Assembly: GCA_025354065.1 (NCBI GenBank)
Contig: JANXNM010000726.1
Span: forward strand, 1 to 10,213
Direction of reading: 5' to 3'
Source of the DNA: Synechococcales cyanobacterium 340R_concoct_173_sub
GTDB lineage: Bacteria > Cyanobacteriota > Cyanobacteriia > Leptolyngbyales > Leptolyngbyaceae
DNA length: 10,213 bases
A program made the translations under genes and the position numbers. The notes under the pieces are model-generated. The model saw only the letters and a program-made list of their open reading frames with translations. It was not told the origin of the DNA and ran no database searches. The first letter of the stretch is position 1. Each line of letters starts with the position of its first letter. Below are positions 1 to 7,290 of this stretch, one piece after another.

Positions 1-1738
1 CGTACAGCGTCAAAATATGTAAAACATTTAAATGTTGACGTTTGTACTCATGAATTCGTTTGGCTTGAATATCAAAGATAGAATTCGCATTAACGGTTAC
101 GCCGTAGTCAGTCAGAATACGATCCGCCAGGTCTTGCTTAATGGAATGTTTGATTTGTTTCCAATCCTCGCAGAACTGAGCATCATCAACTAACGGTTCT
201 AATTGCTTGAGTTTGTCTAATTCAGTAATCCATCCTTTACCAATCCGATCGCTAATCAGCGTACTCAATCTAGGATTGCTCAAGACCATAAACCGACGGG
301 GAGTTACGCCATTGGTTTTGTTACTAAATTTCTCCGGTGAGAATTCATAAAAATCTTTGAGAACTGTTTGCTTCAAGAGTTCTGAATGCAATGCCGCCAC
401 ACCATTAATAGCATGACTGCCAACACAGGCAAGATTGGCCATCCGCACATACCGATCGCCCGACTCATCAATCAACGACATCCGCCCTAATCTAGCCGGA
501 TCATCAATGAATTTAATCCGTACAGCATCCAGAAAACGCAAATTGATTTCATAAATGATTTCCAAATGACGGGGTAATAGATCACCGAACAATTTAACCT
601 GCCAACGTTCCAATGCTTCAGGAAGCAACGTGTGATTGGTGTAGGCAAGAGTTTTTTGAGTGATTTCCCAGGCTTTATCCCAGCCTAAAAATTCTTGGTC
701 AACCAACAGACGCATTAGCTCAGCAACAGCGATCGCAGGGTGAGTATCATTTAATTGAACGGCAAATTTTTCATGGAACCGATCGAGTTCAACATCCTGC
801 CGCTTCATGATCCGAATCATATCTTGCAATGAACAAGATACAAAAAAGAACTGCTGTTGCAATCGAAGCACTTTTCCTTGAAAGCCCTCGTCATTCGGAT
901 AAAGAACTTTAGTGATGTTTTCAGAGATTACTTTGGCATTGACAGCACCATAATAATCACCAGTGTTAAAGGAGTGAAAATCAAAGGATTCCGGGGCTTC
1001 AGCTTTCCATAACCGCAGTGTATTCGCCGTATTAACTTGGTAGCCTAAGATCGGCGTGTCGTAGGGCACTCCAATCACCTGCCAGCTTGGGACCCAGCGC
1101 ACACGGTAAACACCCTGAGTATTCTGATAGGATTCGGTATGTCCCCCGAACTTAACATCAACGCTCCATTCTGGGCGGGCAAGTTCCCAGGGATTACCGT
1201 TTCTCAGCCATTTGTCGGTGATTTCAACTTGCCAGCCATCACGAATATCTTGGTCAAAGATGCCAAATTCATAGCGAATGCCATAGCCGATCGCGGGAAT
1301 CTCCAACGTCGCGAGTGAGTCTAAATAACAAGCTGCCAATCGGCCCAATCCACCATTACCCAATCCCGGTTCTTCTTCTTGGTCAATCAAAGAATCAAAG
1401 TCCAAGCCCAATTCATGGATGGCTTGCTTCATTTTATCGTAGAGACCTAAGTTAATTAGATTGTTTCCCAGATGTGGCCCAAGCAAAAATTCCGCTGAAA
1501 GATAACAAACCGTGCGATTTTGTTGTTCGGTGTAGGCCGCTGCCGTGCTGTTCCAACATTGTAAAATCCGATCGCGAACGGTGTAGGCCAGTGCCATGTA
1601 ATAATCATTTCGCGTTGCAAGCGTAGCAGGCTTTCCTTGGACATAGTACAGGTTTTCAAGAAATGCTCGCTTAAGGCTTTCTATAGTATTGCCTGTACGA
1701 TTTTCTTCTGTCCGAATGAGATCATCTTGTAGCTGCAT
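1..1738 (-). CDS. glgP: Glycogen phosphorylase, N-terminal 579 residues (3' end outside window)
   Basis: This enzyme releases glucose-1-phosphate from glycogen by phosphorolysis in the cytoplasm, using PLP. The frame is open from an ATG at 1738 to the window edge. Recognisable family blocks, in order, are: YLSAEFLLGPHLGNN; LGNGGLGRLAACYLDSLA (about residues 126-143), the glycine-rich stretch near the active site; IGYGIRYEFGIF; VQLNDTHPAIAVAEL (about 327-341); NHTLLPEALE; KTNGVTPRR; and RIHEYKRQ at 561-568. These match the family throughout, with no frameshift. The usual length is about 830-850 residues, so roughly 265 residues including the PLP-binding lysine lie beyond base 1. No clear Shine-Dalgarno precedes the ATG, and an in-frame start further upstream looks unlikely in the AT-rich leader. 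It is divergent from the photoreceptor kinase. Family assignment is very secure; maltodextrin versus glycogen preference cannot be told from this part. Confidence 0.96.
   Translation of the reverse strand, partial: MQLQDDLIRTEENRTGNTIESLKRAFLENLYYVQGKPATLATRNDYYMALAYTVRDRILQCWNSTAAAYTEQQNRTVCYLSAEFLLGPHLGNNLINLGLYDKMKQAIHELGLDFDSLIDQEEEPGLGNGGLGRLAACYLDSLATLEIPAIGYGIRYEFGIFDQDIRDGWQVEITDKWLRNGNPWELARPEWSVDVKFGGHTESYQNTQGVYRVRWVPSWQVIGVPYDTPILGYQVNTANTLRLWKAEAPESFDFHSFNTGDYYGAVNAKVISENITKVLYPNDEGFQGKVLRLQQQFFFVSCSLQDMIRIMKRQDVELDRFHEKFAVQLNDTHPAIAVAELMRLLVDQEFLGWDKAWEITQKTLAYTNHTLLPEALERWQVKLFGDLLPRHLEIIYEINLRFLDAVRIKFIDDPARLGRMSLIDESGDRYVRMANLACVGSHAINGVAALHSELLKQTVLKDFYEFSPEKFSNKTNGVTPRRFMVLSNPRLSTLISDRIGKGWITELDKLKQLEPLVDDAQFCEDWKQIKHSIKQDLADRILTDYGVTVNANSIFDIQAKRIHEYKRQHLNVLHILTLY
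729..736. repeat. HIP1 octamer in glgP
   Basis: Exact GCGATCGC, the highly iterated palindrome characteristic of many cyanobacterial genomes; here it lies within codons following the QLNDTHP block. It is one of five exact copies I counted, against roughly 0.15 expected by chance in 10 kb. Confidence 0.9.
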
Positions 1739-1859
1739 ATTTATGGGTTTTAAAGCTGATTAGAAACAAGCTTTAGTATCGCACTCTGCATCCTAATCTG
1801 TTATCTATTAAATCTTAAAAAAGTCAAATCTTCCAATTCGTTATTATTTTACTCAAAAA

Positions 1860-1877
1860 ATTACAATTCTTTGTAAT
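1860..1877. promoter_or_regulatory. Perfect inverted repeat, possible operator
   Basis: ATTACAA (1860-1866) and TTGTAAT (1871-1877) are perfect reverse complements around the 4-base spacer TTCT. The right arm overlaps a candidate -35 box (TTGTAA, 1871-1876) for the kinase gene, which is where a dimeric repressor would bind. It has no GC-rich stem or following T-run, so it is unlikely to be a terminator. It does not fit the NtcA consensus GTA-N8-TAC. The binding protein is unknown, and an AT-rich chance palindrome remains possible. Confidence 0.4.
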
Positions 1878-1900
1878 CTTGTTGGATTTCTGGTTAATAT
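1871..1900 (+). promoter_or_regulatory. Candidate sigma-70 promoter for the GAF histidine kinase
   Basis: TTGTAA (1871-1876) and TAATAT (1895-1900) are separated by 18 bases. Each matches 4 of 6 consensus positions. Transcription would start about 25 bases before the GTG codon. AT-rich DNA often gives such matches, so confidence is low. Confidence 0.3.
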
Positions 1901-1933
1901 GAGAAGAGTTGATAATCGGTACGGTAAAAAATT

Positions 1934-4411
1934 GTGGATTCCCGTCTAGAGGTTACGTTGTCTGAAAATTCGGTAGAAACGACGAATTCGCTAATCGCTA
2001 TCCGTAAACAGACTGAACAGCAGAGAGCGTTAACGAGGGTGATTAGCCGAATTCGGGGATCTTTAGATCTAAGTGTGATTTTTGAGACGACGGTTACGGA
2101 AGTGCGAGAATTGTTAAATGCCGATCGGGTAGCAGTATTTCAGTTTGACCCGAGTCGGAATTGGGAAGGCGAATTTATTTCAGAATCTGTGAAGCCCGAC
2201 TTTTCGTCAGCGCTGGCCGCTAAGGTTTATGACCATTGCTTCGGGCCGCAATATGCTGCATTTTATGAAGCTGGACGAATGCAGGTGGTCGATGACATTT
2301 TGAATGCAAATCTTAGTCCATGTCATGCAGAGATCTTGGGACAGTTTCAAGTGCGATCGAACTTAGTGGTTCCTTTATTGCGCGTGGGTAAACTCTGGGG
2401 ATTGCTGTGTGTGCATCAATGTGATGGGCCTCGAAGCTGGGCAGAATCTGAAATTGAATTCGTGAGTCAAATTTCCGAACATTTTGGCGTTGCCCTTCAA
2501 CACAATCAATTACTCGAAGATGCTCGGTATCAAACTGAGCAGCAAAAAGCGCTAGCCAGCGTAATTAATCGTATTCGTGAATCTTTGGATTTAGACACCA
2601 TTTTCAATACCACTGTCCTTGAATTGCGACAATTACTGAAAGCCGATCGGGTTGGTTTATTTCATTTTGTGGGTAATGGTAATTGGGAAGGCGAATTCAT
2701 CGCAGAAGATGTGGGAGCGAAGTGGAAAAGTGCCCTGAATTCCAAGGTCTATGATCATTGCTTTGGTGATAATTTTGCAGATCATTATGCTAATGGCCGA
2801 GTACAAGCAGTCCCTGATATCAATAGCGCTGGGTTAAGTAGTTGCCATATTGATATTTTGGCTCAATTCCAAGTTCAGGCCAACCTAGTTGTTCCAATTC
2901 GTTTAGGTGAGACTCTCTGGGGCTTGCTCTGTATTCATCAATGCGAAGCTCCTCGCAAATGGCAAGACTCTGAAATTGAATTCATTCGTCAAGTTGCCGA
3001 CCAACTCGGGGTTGCGCTTCGTCAAGAACGAGTAGTTAAAAAAGTTCAGGAACAAGCCGCCCAACTCGCTCAAGCCGCAGAACGCGAATGTTCGATGAAT
3101 CGTCAACAACTTCTAACCTCGACCATTGAAAAGATTCGGACCTCGTTAGAATTAGATGTTGTATTTAGCAGTACCACTGCTGCGGTGCGGGAGTTACTAA
3201 ACGTAGAACGTGTCGCCATTTATCGCTTTAACAAAAACTGGAGTGGTAAATTTGTTGCCGATTCGATTATAGACAATGGATCGGATTTAAGAATTCCACC
3301 GCTTTCCAGTTTAATCAAGCTGGGCCAACCGGATGAAACTGGCGAATATCCGCGCAACGAGACCTTTGTTCCAATTCCACAAGGTGAGAAATTGTGGGGA
3401 TTACTCGTAGCCTATCAAAATTCTCAGCCGCGCTATTGGCAAAATGAAGATGTCAATCTGTTGGCTCAAGTCGGAGTCCAGCTTGGAGTGGCGATTCAGC
3501 AGTCCGAACTTCTGTCGAAAACAAAACAACAAGCCCTCAAGCTTTCACAAACTGTCGCCGAGCTTCAACAAACCCAAACCCGATTGATTCAAGGTGAAAA
3601 AATGGCGAGTCTGGGCCAATTAGTTGCAGGCATTGCCCACGAAATCAATAATCCCGTTAATTTTATCCACGGTAATCTAATTCATGTGGAGCAATATACT
3701 CAGAATTTATTAAAAACGGTTGAACTCTACCAGATTCTGTATCCAGATTCAAATGAAGCCGTGGATACTGCTTATGAAGCGCTGGATTTGGCTTTTGTGG
3801 TTGAAGATTTACCAAAAACGATCGCATCCATGCAGATGGGAACCGATCGGATTCGGGATATTGTTTTGTCATTGCGTAATTTTTCTCGGATGGACGAGTC
3901 TGATTGTAAGAAAGTTGATTTGCATCAGGGTTTGGATAGTACGTTATTAATTTTAAGCCATCGTCTCAAAGCAAATGGTCCTAAGCGCGCCATTATGATT
4001 GATAAGCATTACGCTGATCTAAAATTGATTAAGTGTTATCCAGCCCAGCTCAATCAAGTCTTTATGAACATCATAGCCAACAGCATTGATGCGCTTGAAG
4101 AGATGACGAGAATTGATCCTGACTTCATGCCAAAAATCACATTGACAACGCAGCGGTTAGATTCTGATGAAGTTAAAATTATAATCGCAGATAATGGTCA
4201 GGGAATACCCGATAACGCTCGATCGCGAATTTTTGATCCATTCTTTACCACCAAAGAACCTGGCAAGGGTACAGGTCTTGGGCTTCCGATTTGCTATCAA
4301 ATCATCCATGAACGACATGGTGGCACCATTGAATGTCAATCCACCCTCGGATCTGGAACTACATTTGTTATCACCATTCCAACGATCGTTGCGCCAGTTC
4401 AATCGGTTTAA
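1934..4411 (+). CDS. Soluble GAF-GAF-GAF histidine kinase with two DXCF-type cyanobacteriochrome domains
   Basis: This is a predicted cytoplasmic photoreceptor kinase of 825 residues with no membrane segment. GAF1 (about 47-193) has DHCF at 100-103 and Cys130-His131. GAF2 (about 221-367) has DHCF at 274-277 and Cys304-His305. In both, the two cysteines are 28 residues apart and the CH motif is followed by FQV...NLVVP, as in dual-cysteine DXCF cyanobacteriochromes. GAF3 (about 407-533) is roughly 25 residues shorter here and lacks all cysteines. A helical linker leads to HisKA ([20 protein letters not shown]; phospho-acceptor His569). HATPase_c has N-box Asn716, G1 box DNGQG 753-757 and G2 box GKGTGLGL 777-784, so the kinase should be active. 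An in-frame stop at 1925-1927 limits the start to GTG 1934 or a later codon such as TTG 1958. No response regulator is adjacent, so its partner is unknown. Confidence 0.93.
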   Translation: MDSRLEVTLSENSVETTNSLIAIRKQTEQQRALTRVISRIRGSLDLSVIFETTVTEVRELLNADRVAVFQFDPSRNWEGEFISESVKPDFSSALAAKVYDHCFGPQYAAFYEAGRMQVVDDILNANLSPCHAEILGQFQVRSNLVVPLLRVGKLWGLLCVHQCDGPRSWAESEIEFVSQISEHFGVALQHNQLLEDARYQTEQQKALASVINRIRESLDLDTIFNTTVLELRQLLKADRVGLFHFVGNGNWEGEFIAEDVGAKWKSALNSKVYDHCFGDNFADHYANGRVQAVPDINSAGLSSCHIDILAQFQVQANLVVPIRLGETLWGLLCIHQCEAPRKWQDSEIEFIRQVADQLGVALRQERVVKKVQEQAAQLAQAAERECSMNRQQLLTSTIEKIRTSLELDVVFSSTTAAVRELLNVERVAIYRFNKNWSGKFVADSIIDNGSDLRIPPLSSLIKLGQPDETGEYPRNETFVPIPQGEKLWGLLVAYQNSQPRYWQNEDVNLLAQVGVQLGVAIQQSELLSKTKQQALKLSQTVAELQQTQTRLIQGEKMASLGQLVAGIAHEINNPVNFIHGNLIHVEQYTQNLLKTVELYQILYPDSNEAVDTAYEALDLAFVVEDLPKTIASMQMGTDRIRDIVLSLRNFSRMDESDCKKVDLHQGLDSTLLILSHRLKANGPKRAIMIDKHYADLKLIKCYPAQLNQVFMNIIANSIDALEEMTRIDPDFMPKITLTTQRLDSDEVKIIIADNGQGIPDNARSRIFDPFFTTKEPGKGTGLGLPICYQIIHERHGGTIECQSTLGSGTTFVITIPTIVAPVQSV
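1948..1952 (+). promoter_or_regulatory. Shine-Dalgarno-like AGAGG before an alternative TTG start of the kinase
   Basis: AGAGG ends 5 bases before TTG 1958, which is codon 9 of the frame opened at GTG 1934. The GTG itself has no purine-rich site at normal distance. The true start may therefore be TTG 1958, removing eight residues that precede any domain. Either choice leaves the domain structure unchanged. Confidence 0.35.
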
Positions 4412-4498
4412 TCCGATCGCATCCTGTAACGGCGTTTGTTTTGTTGCAGATTTTACAGACACAGGGAGAATAGAGTAAAAGAGTTGTTTATCTATCCT

Positions 4499-5503
4499 TC
4501 AAATCAATTGTTCCCCGATCGTAACCCTATTTCCATTTGCAAAATCCCACCCTGATTGAACCTTCTTCCCCGACAATTGAACTTCTCTCAAAAACAAATA
4601 GCCATCACCAGTTTGTACAACTACCCCGCGATTTTTAATCACGGCAACAATAGTTCCCGAAGGTTGAATCTGAAGTGGTTCGATCGCATCATACATTGCA
4701 TCATACAGTGATTGAAATTCAGGCAAGAGTTGCGATCGGGTTTGGTTGGTTAAAGGAACAGTCGCAATCACCTTCAATGCAGCATTACGGAATTTAGTAC
4801 TACAACCGGGATATAGACCCCGTATTTGATTATGCAACGCGATCGCAGACTTCGACCAATCCAAGATGTAGTCTTCTTTTTTAATCAATGCAGCATAGGT
4901 CGCAGAATCATTATCCTGAATTTCAGGCTGGAGTTCTCCCTTTGCTAACTTCGGTAGTGTTTCAATTAGCAAAGCGGCTGACATAGTAGAAAGGCGATCG
5001 GCAAGTTCATGGGCATTTTCTAATAGACCAATATCTAAAGTTGACTTCAATAACATCGCCCCTGTATCCATTCCAATATCCATCAACATTGTCGTCATTC
5101 CCGTTTGCGATTCACCATTTACCACACATTGCTGAATAGGGGCCGCACCTCGATAGGCTGGGAGCAATGAACCATGACCGTTGATACAACCAATTTTTGG
5201 CATATCTAAGATTTCTTGAGAAAGTAATTGACCATAGGCCACAACCACGAAGAAATCGGCTTCATAAGCACGCAATTGAGCCAACGCATCTGGATCTTTT
5301 TTAATACGATCGGGTTGCAAAACTGGAATGTTTGCGGCTAGTCCAGTAACTTTTACGGGTGACGACGACACCTCTTTTCCGCGTCCCCGGCGCTTATCGG
5401 GCTGAGTCACAACGGCAACCACCTCCATTCCCGCATCTGCCATCAACGCTTCCAGACTCGCCACAGCAAACTGCGGTGTTCCAAAAAATACAATCTTTAA
5501 CAT
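4499..5503 (-). CDS. fmt: Methionyl-tRNA formyltransferase
   Basis: This enzyme transfers the formyl group of 10-formyltetrahydrofolate to methionyl-tRNA(fMet), allowing bacterial translation initiation. The protein has 334 residues, close to the family range (E. coli has 315). The N-terminal Rossmann-like start is [19 protein letters not shown]. The substrate loop reads QPDKRRGRG (35-43). The catalytic triad expected from E. coli Asn106, His108 and Asp144 is present as Asn108 and His110 in [16 protein letters not shown] and Asp146 in MDIGMDTG. The C-terminal tRNA-binding domain is complete to the stop. The ATG at 5503 leads directly into the conserved strand, so the start is secure, although only a weak AGAG lies upstream. 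It is convergent with the kinase (87-bp gap) and divergent from the hypothetical gene at 5630. It is not paired with def here, unlike in many bacteria. Confidence 0.96.
   Translation of the reverse strand: MLKIVFFGTPQFAVASLEALMADAGMEVVAVVTQPDKRRGRGKEVSSSPVKVTGLAANIPVLQPDRIKKDPDALAQLRAYEADFFVVVAYGQLLSQEILDMPKIGCINGHGSLLPAYRGAAPIQQCVVNGESQTGMTTMLMDIGMDTGAMLLKSTLDIGLLENAHELADRLSTMSAALLIETLPKLAKGELQPEIQDNDSATYAALIKKEDYILDWSKSAIALHNQIRGLYPGCSTKFRNAALKVIATVPLTNQTRSQLLPEFQSLYDAMYDAIEPLQIQPSGTIVAVIKNRGVVVQTGDGYLFLREVQLSGKKVQSGWDFANGNRVTIGEQLI
4839..4846. repeat. HIP1 octamer in fmt
   Basis: Exact GCGATCGC within the C-terminal half of the fmt coding sequence. Confidence 0.9.
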
Positions 5504-5629
5504 TGTTTACTCTTCAAAATTGTTCACCCGATCGTCCAATAATTCGCAATTTGTAATTCATTGCTCCCATAATTTATCCTATCCTGTAGAAGCCTCCTCT
5601 CTCAACCCAAAACCAACTCATTTCTGACC
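5504..5629. promoter_or_regulatory. Divergent intergenic region between fmt and the 166-residue hypothetical gene
   Basis: These 126 bases must carry promoters in both directions. A weak candidate for the plus strand is TTGTAA (5551-5556) with TATCCT (5575-5580), spaced 18. The 40 bases before the ATG at 5630 are pyrimidine-rich (for example GCCTCCTCTCTC) and contain no Shine-Dalgarno, so the plus-strand gene probably starts translation without one. Confidence 0.35.
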
Positions 5630-6130
5630 ATGAAACCAACTTTTATCGACCCAGAAACCTGGGAAAAAACTAATATTCTGATGCAACCCGCGTTCATTCG
5701 GTTACTCGATAACATTCGCAAACTGACCGACGAATTGTCCACATGGAAGACCAGCTATCAGGAAGCCCTGGTGTGGGATGCGGGCATTTCTGAAGAAGAA
5801 CGAGGCCGCATTGGGTTACTTCAGCAAGAACTCAAAAGTACTACGGACAACGATCGGGCCTATGACATTGAACAAATCCTTGAAACGCTCCCACAACCCT
5901 ATCCTGCCTACGAATGGAAGCTCGAATGGGGCGAAGAAGTCGTAACGATCGATGTGTGGGAACTCTGTTATAAAATTTGTTTTACGCTTGACTATGACCC
6001 CAGAATCGACCGTCCGGCCCAGGTGGACAATACGCTGTTTGATGGCGATGAAGTGGATTGGACCAGTTTAGATGAGAAAGCAAAACACCTTGTCACCGAA
6101 ATTTTATCGCAGCTTCCAACGCTATCCTAA
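5630..6130 (+). CDS. Hypothetical acidic protein, probably cyanobacterial-conserved
   Basis: I do not recognise a named family. The 166-residue product is soluble, clearly acidic and has no signal peptide or membrane segment. The first half is likely helical (residues 20-80, with runs such as LLDNIRKLTDELSTW and EEERGRIGLLQQELK). The second half contains PQPYPAYEWKLEWGEE and VTIDVWELCYKICF, an aromatic-rich block that resembles a conserved core, followed by an acidic segment (LFDGDEVDWTSLDEKAK) and a helical tail. Codon use looks like that of its neighbours, and the frame has no interruptions, which supports a real gene. The ATG has no Shine-Dalgarno. It sits 34 bp upstream of ygfZ on the same strand, so the two are probably cotranscribed. 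That gives a guilt-by-association hint towards folate or iron-sulfur maintenance, but nothing in the sequence shows it. Confidence 0.8.
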   Translation: MKPTFIDPETWEKTNILMQPAFIRLLDNIRKLTDELSTWKTSYQEALVWDAGISEEERGRIGLLQQELKSTTDNDRAYDIEQILETLPQPYPAYEWKLEWGEEVVTIDVWELCYKICFTLDYDPRIDRPAQVDNTLFDGDEVDWTSLDEKAKHLVTEILSQLPTLS

Positions 6131-6135
6131 GATAG
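6122..6135 (+). other. Small hairpin spanning the stop codon of the hypothetical gene
   Basis: CTATC (6122-6126) and GATAG (6131-6135) pair perfectly around the loop CTAA, which contains the TAA stop at 6128-6130. There is no T-run, so it is not an intrinsic terminator. TAGAAT at 6133-6138 resembles a -10 box, but I see no good -35 partner. It may be incidental. Confidence 0.25.
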
Positions 6136-6152
6136 AATGAGGTTGAATAGGT

Positions 6153-6156
6153 AGGG
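6153..6156 (+). promoter_or_regulatory. Shine-Dalgarno site for ygfZ
   Basis: AGGG within AGGTAGGG ends 8 bases before the ATG at 6165. It is one of the clearer ribosome binding sites in the window and supports that start. Confidence 0.55.
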
Positions 6157-6164
6157 CAAGAAAT

Positions 6165-7205
6165 ATGGTTTTGGCAGAATTACGATCCGTTCAAAAAAAA
6201 CAAGGCGCGATCGTCAATCACAATAATATTGTCATGACATTCAATAATGACGAAGTTGCCTACCAATCCGCCCGATCGGGTGTCGCATTACATGACCAAA
6301 GCCATTGGAATCGAATTGAAGTGAGTGATCAACATCGTCTTGATTTTCTCCATAATCAAAGCACCAATGGGTTCAAATTACTCAAGCCCGGTGAGACTTG
6401 CGATACAACATTTCTAACCTCCACCGCCCGCACTATTGATTTAGCGACCGCATTAATTTTAGATAATACTGTTCAATTGCTTGTTTCTCCAGGAATGGCA
6501 CCGCAATTAATCACATTTCTCGATCGATTTATCTTCTTTTCCGATCGGGTCAAACTCACAGACATTACAGCAACGACTACAACATTTAGTTTAATAGGTC
6601 CAACCTCTGCCACCGCATTACAATCAATTGGAATTCTCGCGCCAGAATCAGGATATATCAATGCAGAGATTGGAAATACTCCAGTTCAAATCATTGTGGA
6701 CAGTGGCTTAAGTATTCCGGGATATAGACTAGTAATGACGGTAGAAAATGCAGCGATCGTCTGGAAAAAATTATCAGAAATTGCCATTGTTTTAGGCGAT
6801 CGTCCTTATCAGCGACTACGCATTGAACAGGGTCGCCCTATGCCGGGATTTGAATTAACTGATGATTACAATCCATTGGATGCTGGACTTTGGAATACTA
6901 TTTCATTCAATAAAGGTTGCTATATTGGCCAAGAAACAATAGCGCGTCTGGATACTTACAATGGAGTCAAACTGAATCTTTGGGGAATGAAACTCTCTTC
7001 TTCTGTAGCATTAGGTTCTGTTATTTATTCAGATGACAATAAAGTCGGGACAATTACCAGTATCTATGAATTCGAGGATGGAAGTGCGATCGCGATCGGC
7101 TACATCCGAGTGAAGGCGGGTGGCGCTGGACTTGTAGTTACTGTAGAGTCTCAAACAACCATGCTTGAAGACCTCGCGTTTCAGGTTCGCCTTAAAGCTT
7201 CATAA
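6165..7205 (+). CDS. ygfZ: YgfZ/GcvT-like folate-binding protein (CAF17/IBA57-type)
   Basis: YgfZ-family proteins bind tetrahydrofolate and help maintain or repair certain iron-sulfur enzymes in the cytoplasm. They share the fold of the glycine-cleavage T protein but are not aminomethyltransferases. The diagnostic signature is KGCYIGQE at residues 250-257, with the conserved cysteine at 252. Other family-like segments are GVALHDQSHWNRIEVSDQHR (about 37-56), LDFLHNQSTNGFKLLKPGE (about 59-77), the PGFELTDDYNPLDAGLWNTISF block just before the signature, and a C-terminal barrel domain beginning near KLNLWGMKL. The length of 346 residues is normal for the family. The start is supported by the Shine-Dalgarno at 6153. 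The upstream neighbour lies 34 bp away on the same strand. Downstream it converges with argG, and the intervening terminator is oriented for argG. Confidence 0.92.
   Translation: MVLAELRSVQKKQGAIVNHNNIVMTFNNDEVAYQSARSGVALHDQSHWNRIEVSDQHRLDFLHNQSTNGFKLLKPGETCDTTFLTSTARTIDLATALILDNTVQLLVSPGMAPQLITFLDRFIFFSDRVKLTDITATTTTFSLIGPTSATALQSIGILAPESGYINAEIGNTPVQIIVDSGLSIPGYRLVMTVENAAIVWKKLSEIAIVLGDRPYQRLRIEQGRPMPGFELTDDYNPLDAGLWNTISFNKGCYIGQETIARLDTYNGVKLNLWGMKLSSSVALGSVIYSDDNKVGTITSIYEFEDGSAIAIGYIRVKAGGAGLVVTVESQTTMLEDLAFQVRLKAS
7086..7093. repeat. HIP1 octamer in ygfZ
   Basis: Exact GCGATCGC immediately followed by an overlapping GCGATCGG, so two HIP-like cores are fused near the 3' end of ygfZ. Confidence 0.9.
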
Positions 7206-7217
7206 ACAAAGACTAAT

Positions 7218-7246
7218 AAAAATCCCGATCGAAGGCTCGATCGGGA
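7218..7246 (-). terminator. Intrinsic terminator of argG
   Basis: TCCCGATCGA (7223-7232) and TCGATCGGGA (7237-7246) form a perfect 10-bp stem with a 4-base loop. On the minus strand the stem is followed by TTTTT (7222-7218), a classic Rho-independent terminator about 45 bases after the argG stop. On the plus strand there is no T-run, so it should be much weaker for ygfZ, whose stop is at 7205. Confidence 0.88.
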
Positions 7247-7290
7247 CAATACCCAAACAAATCAGTCTTTTAGACTTTGAATTAATTCCT

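Larger units (their letters stand above)
1739..1933. promoter_or_regulatory. Divergent intergenic region between glgP and the GAF histidine kinase
   Basis: This 195-bp, strikingly AT-rich stretch separates two genes transcribed away from each other, so it must hold both promoters. It contains the inverted repeat and candidate promoter listed separately. I found no open frame that looks like a gene. A 16-codon ATG frame at 1899-1949 exists but overlaps the candidate -10 box and is probably chance. Confidence 0.6.

Noticed and set aside
1..1738. Possible frameshift or pseudogene in glgP because only part of the gene is present
   Set aside because: Reading the minus strand from 1738 shows an uninterrupted frame with family motifs in correct order to the window edge; the truncation is due to the window.
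1899..1949. 16-codon ATG frame overlapping the kinase start, possible regulatory leader peptide
   Set aside because: No Shine-Dalgarno, no compositional signal, and its ATG falls on the candidate -10 box, so it may not even be transcribed.
4157..4478. Overlapping frames of about 94 and 101 codons on either strand at the 3' end of the kinase gene
   Set aside because: They lie largely inside the conserved HATPase coding region in other frames and their translations resemble no protein family.
4412..4498. CTGTAA (4424-4429) and TTACAG (4453-4458) as a terminator between the kinase and fmt
   Set aside because: The arms are only 6 bp with a 23-base loop and there is no T-run on either strand, so a terminator call is not supported.
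5546..5564. GCAAT...ATTGC inverted repeat in the fmt divergent region
   Set aside because: Only 5-bp arms separated by 9 bases in AT-rich DNA; easily expected by chance.
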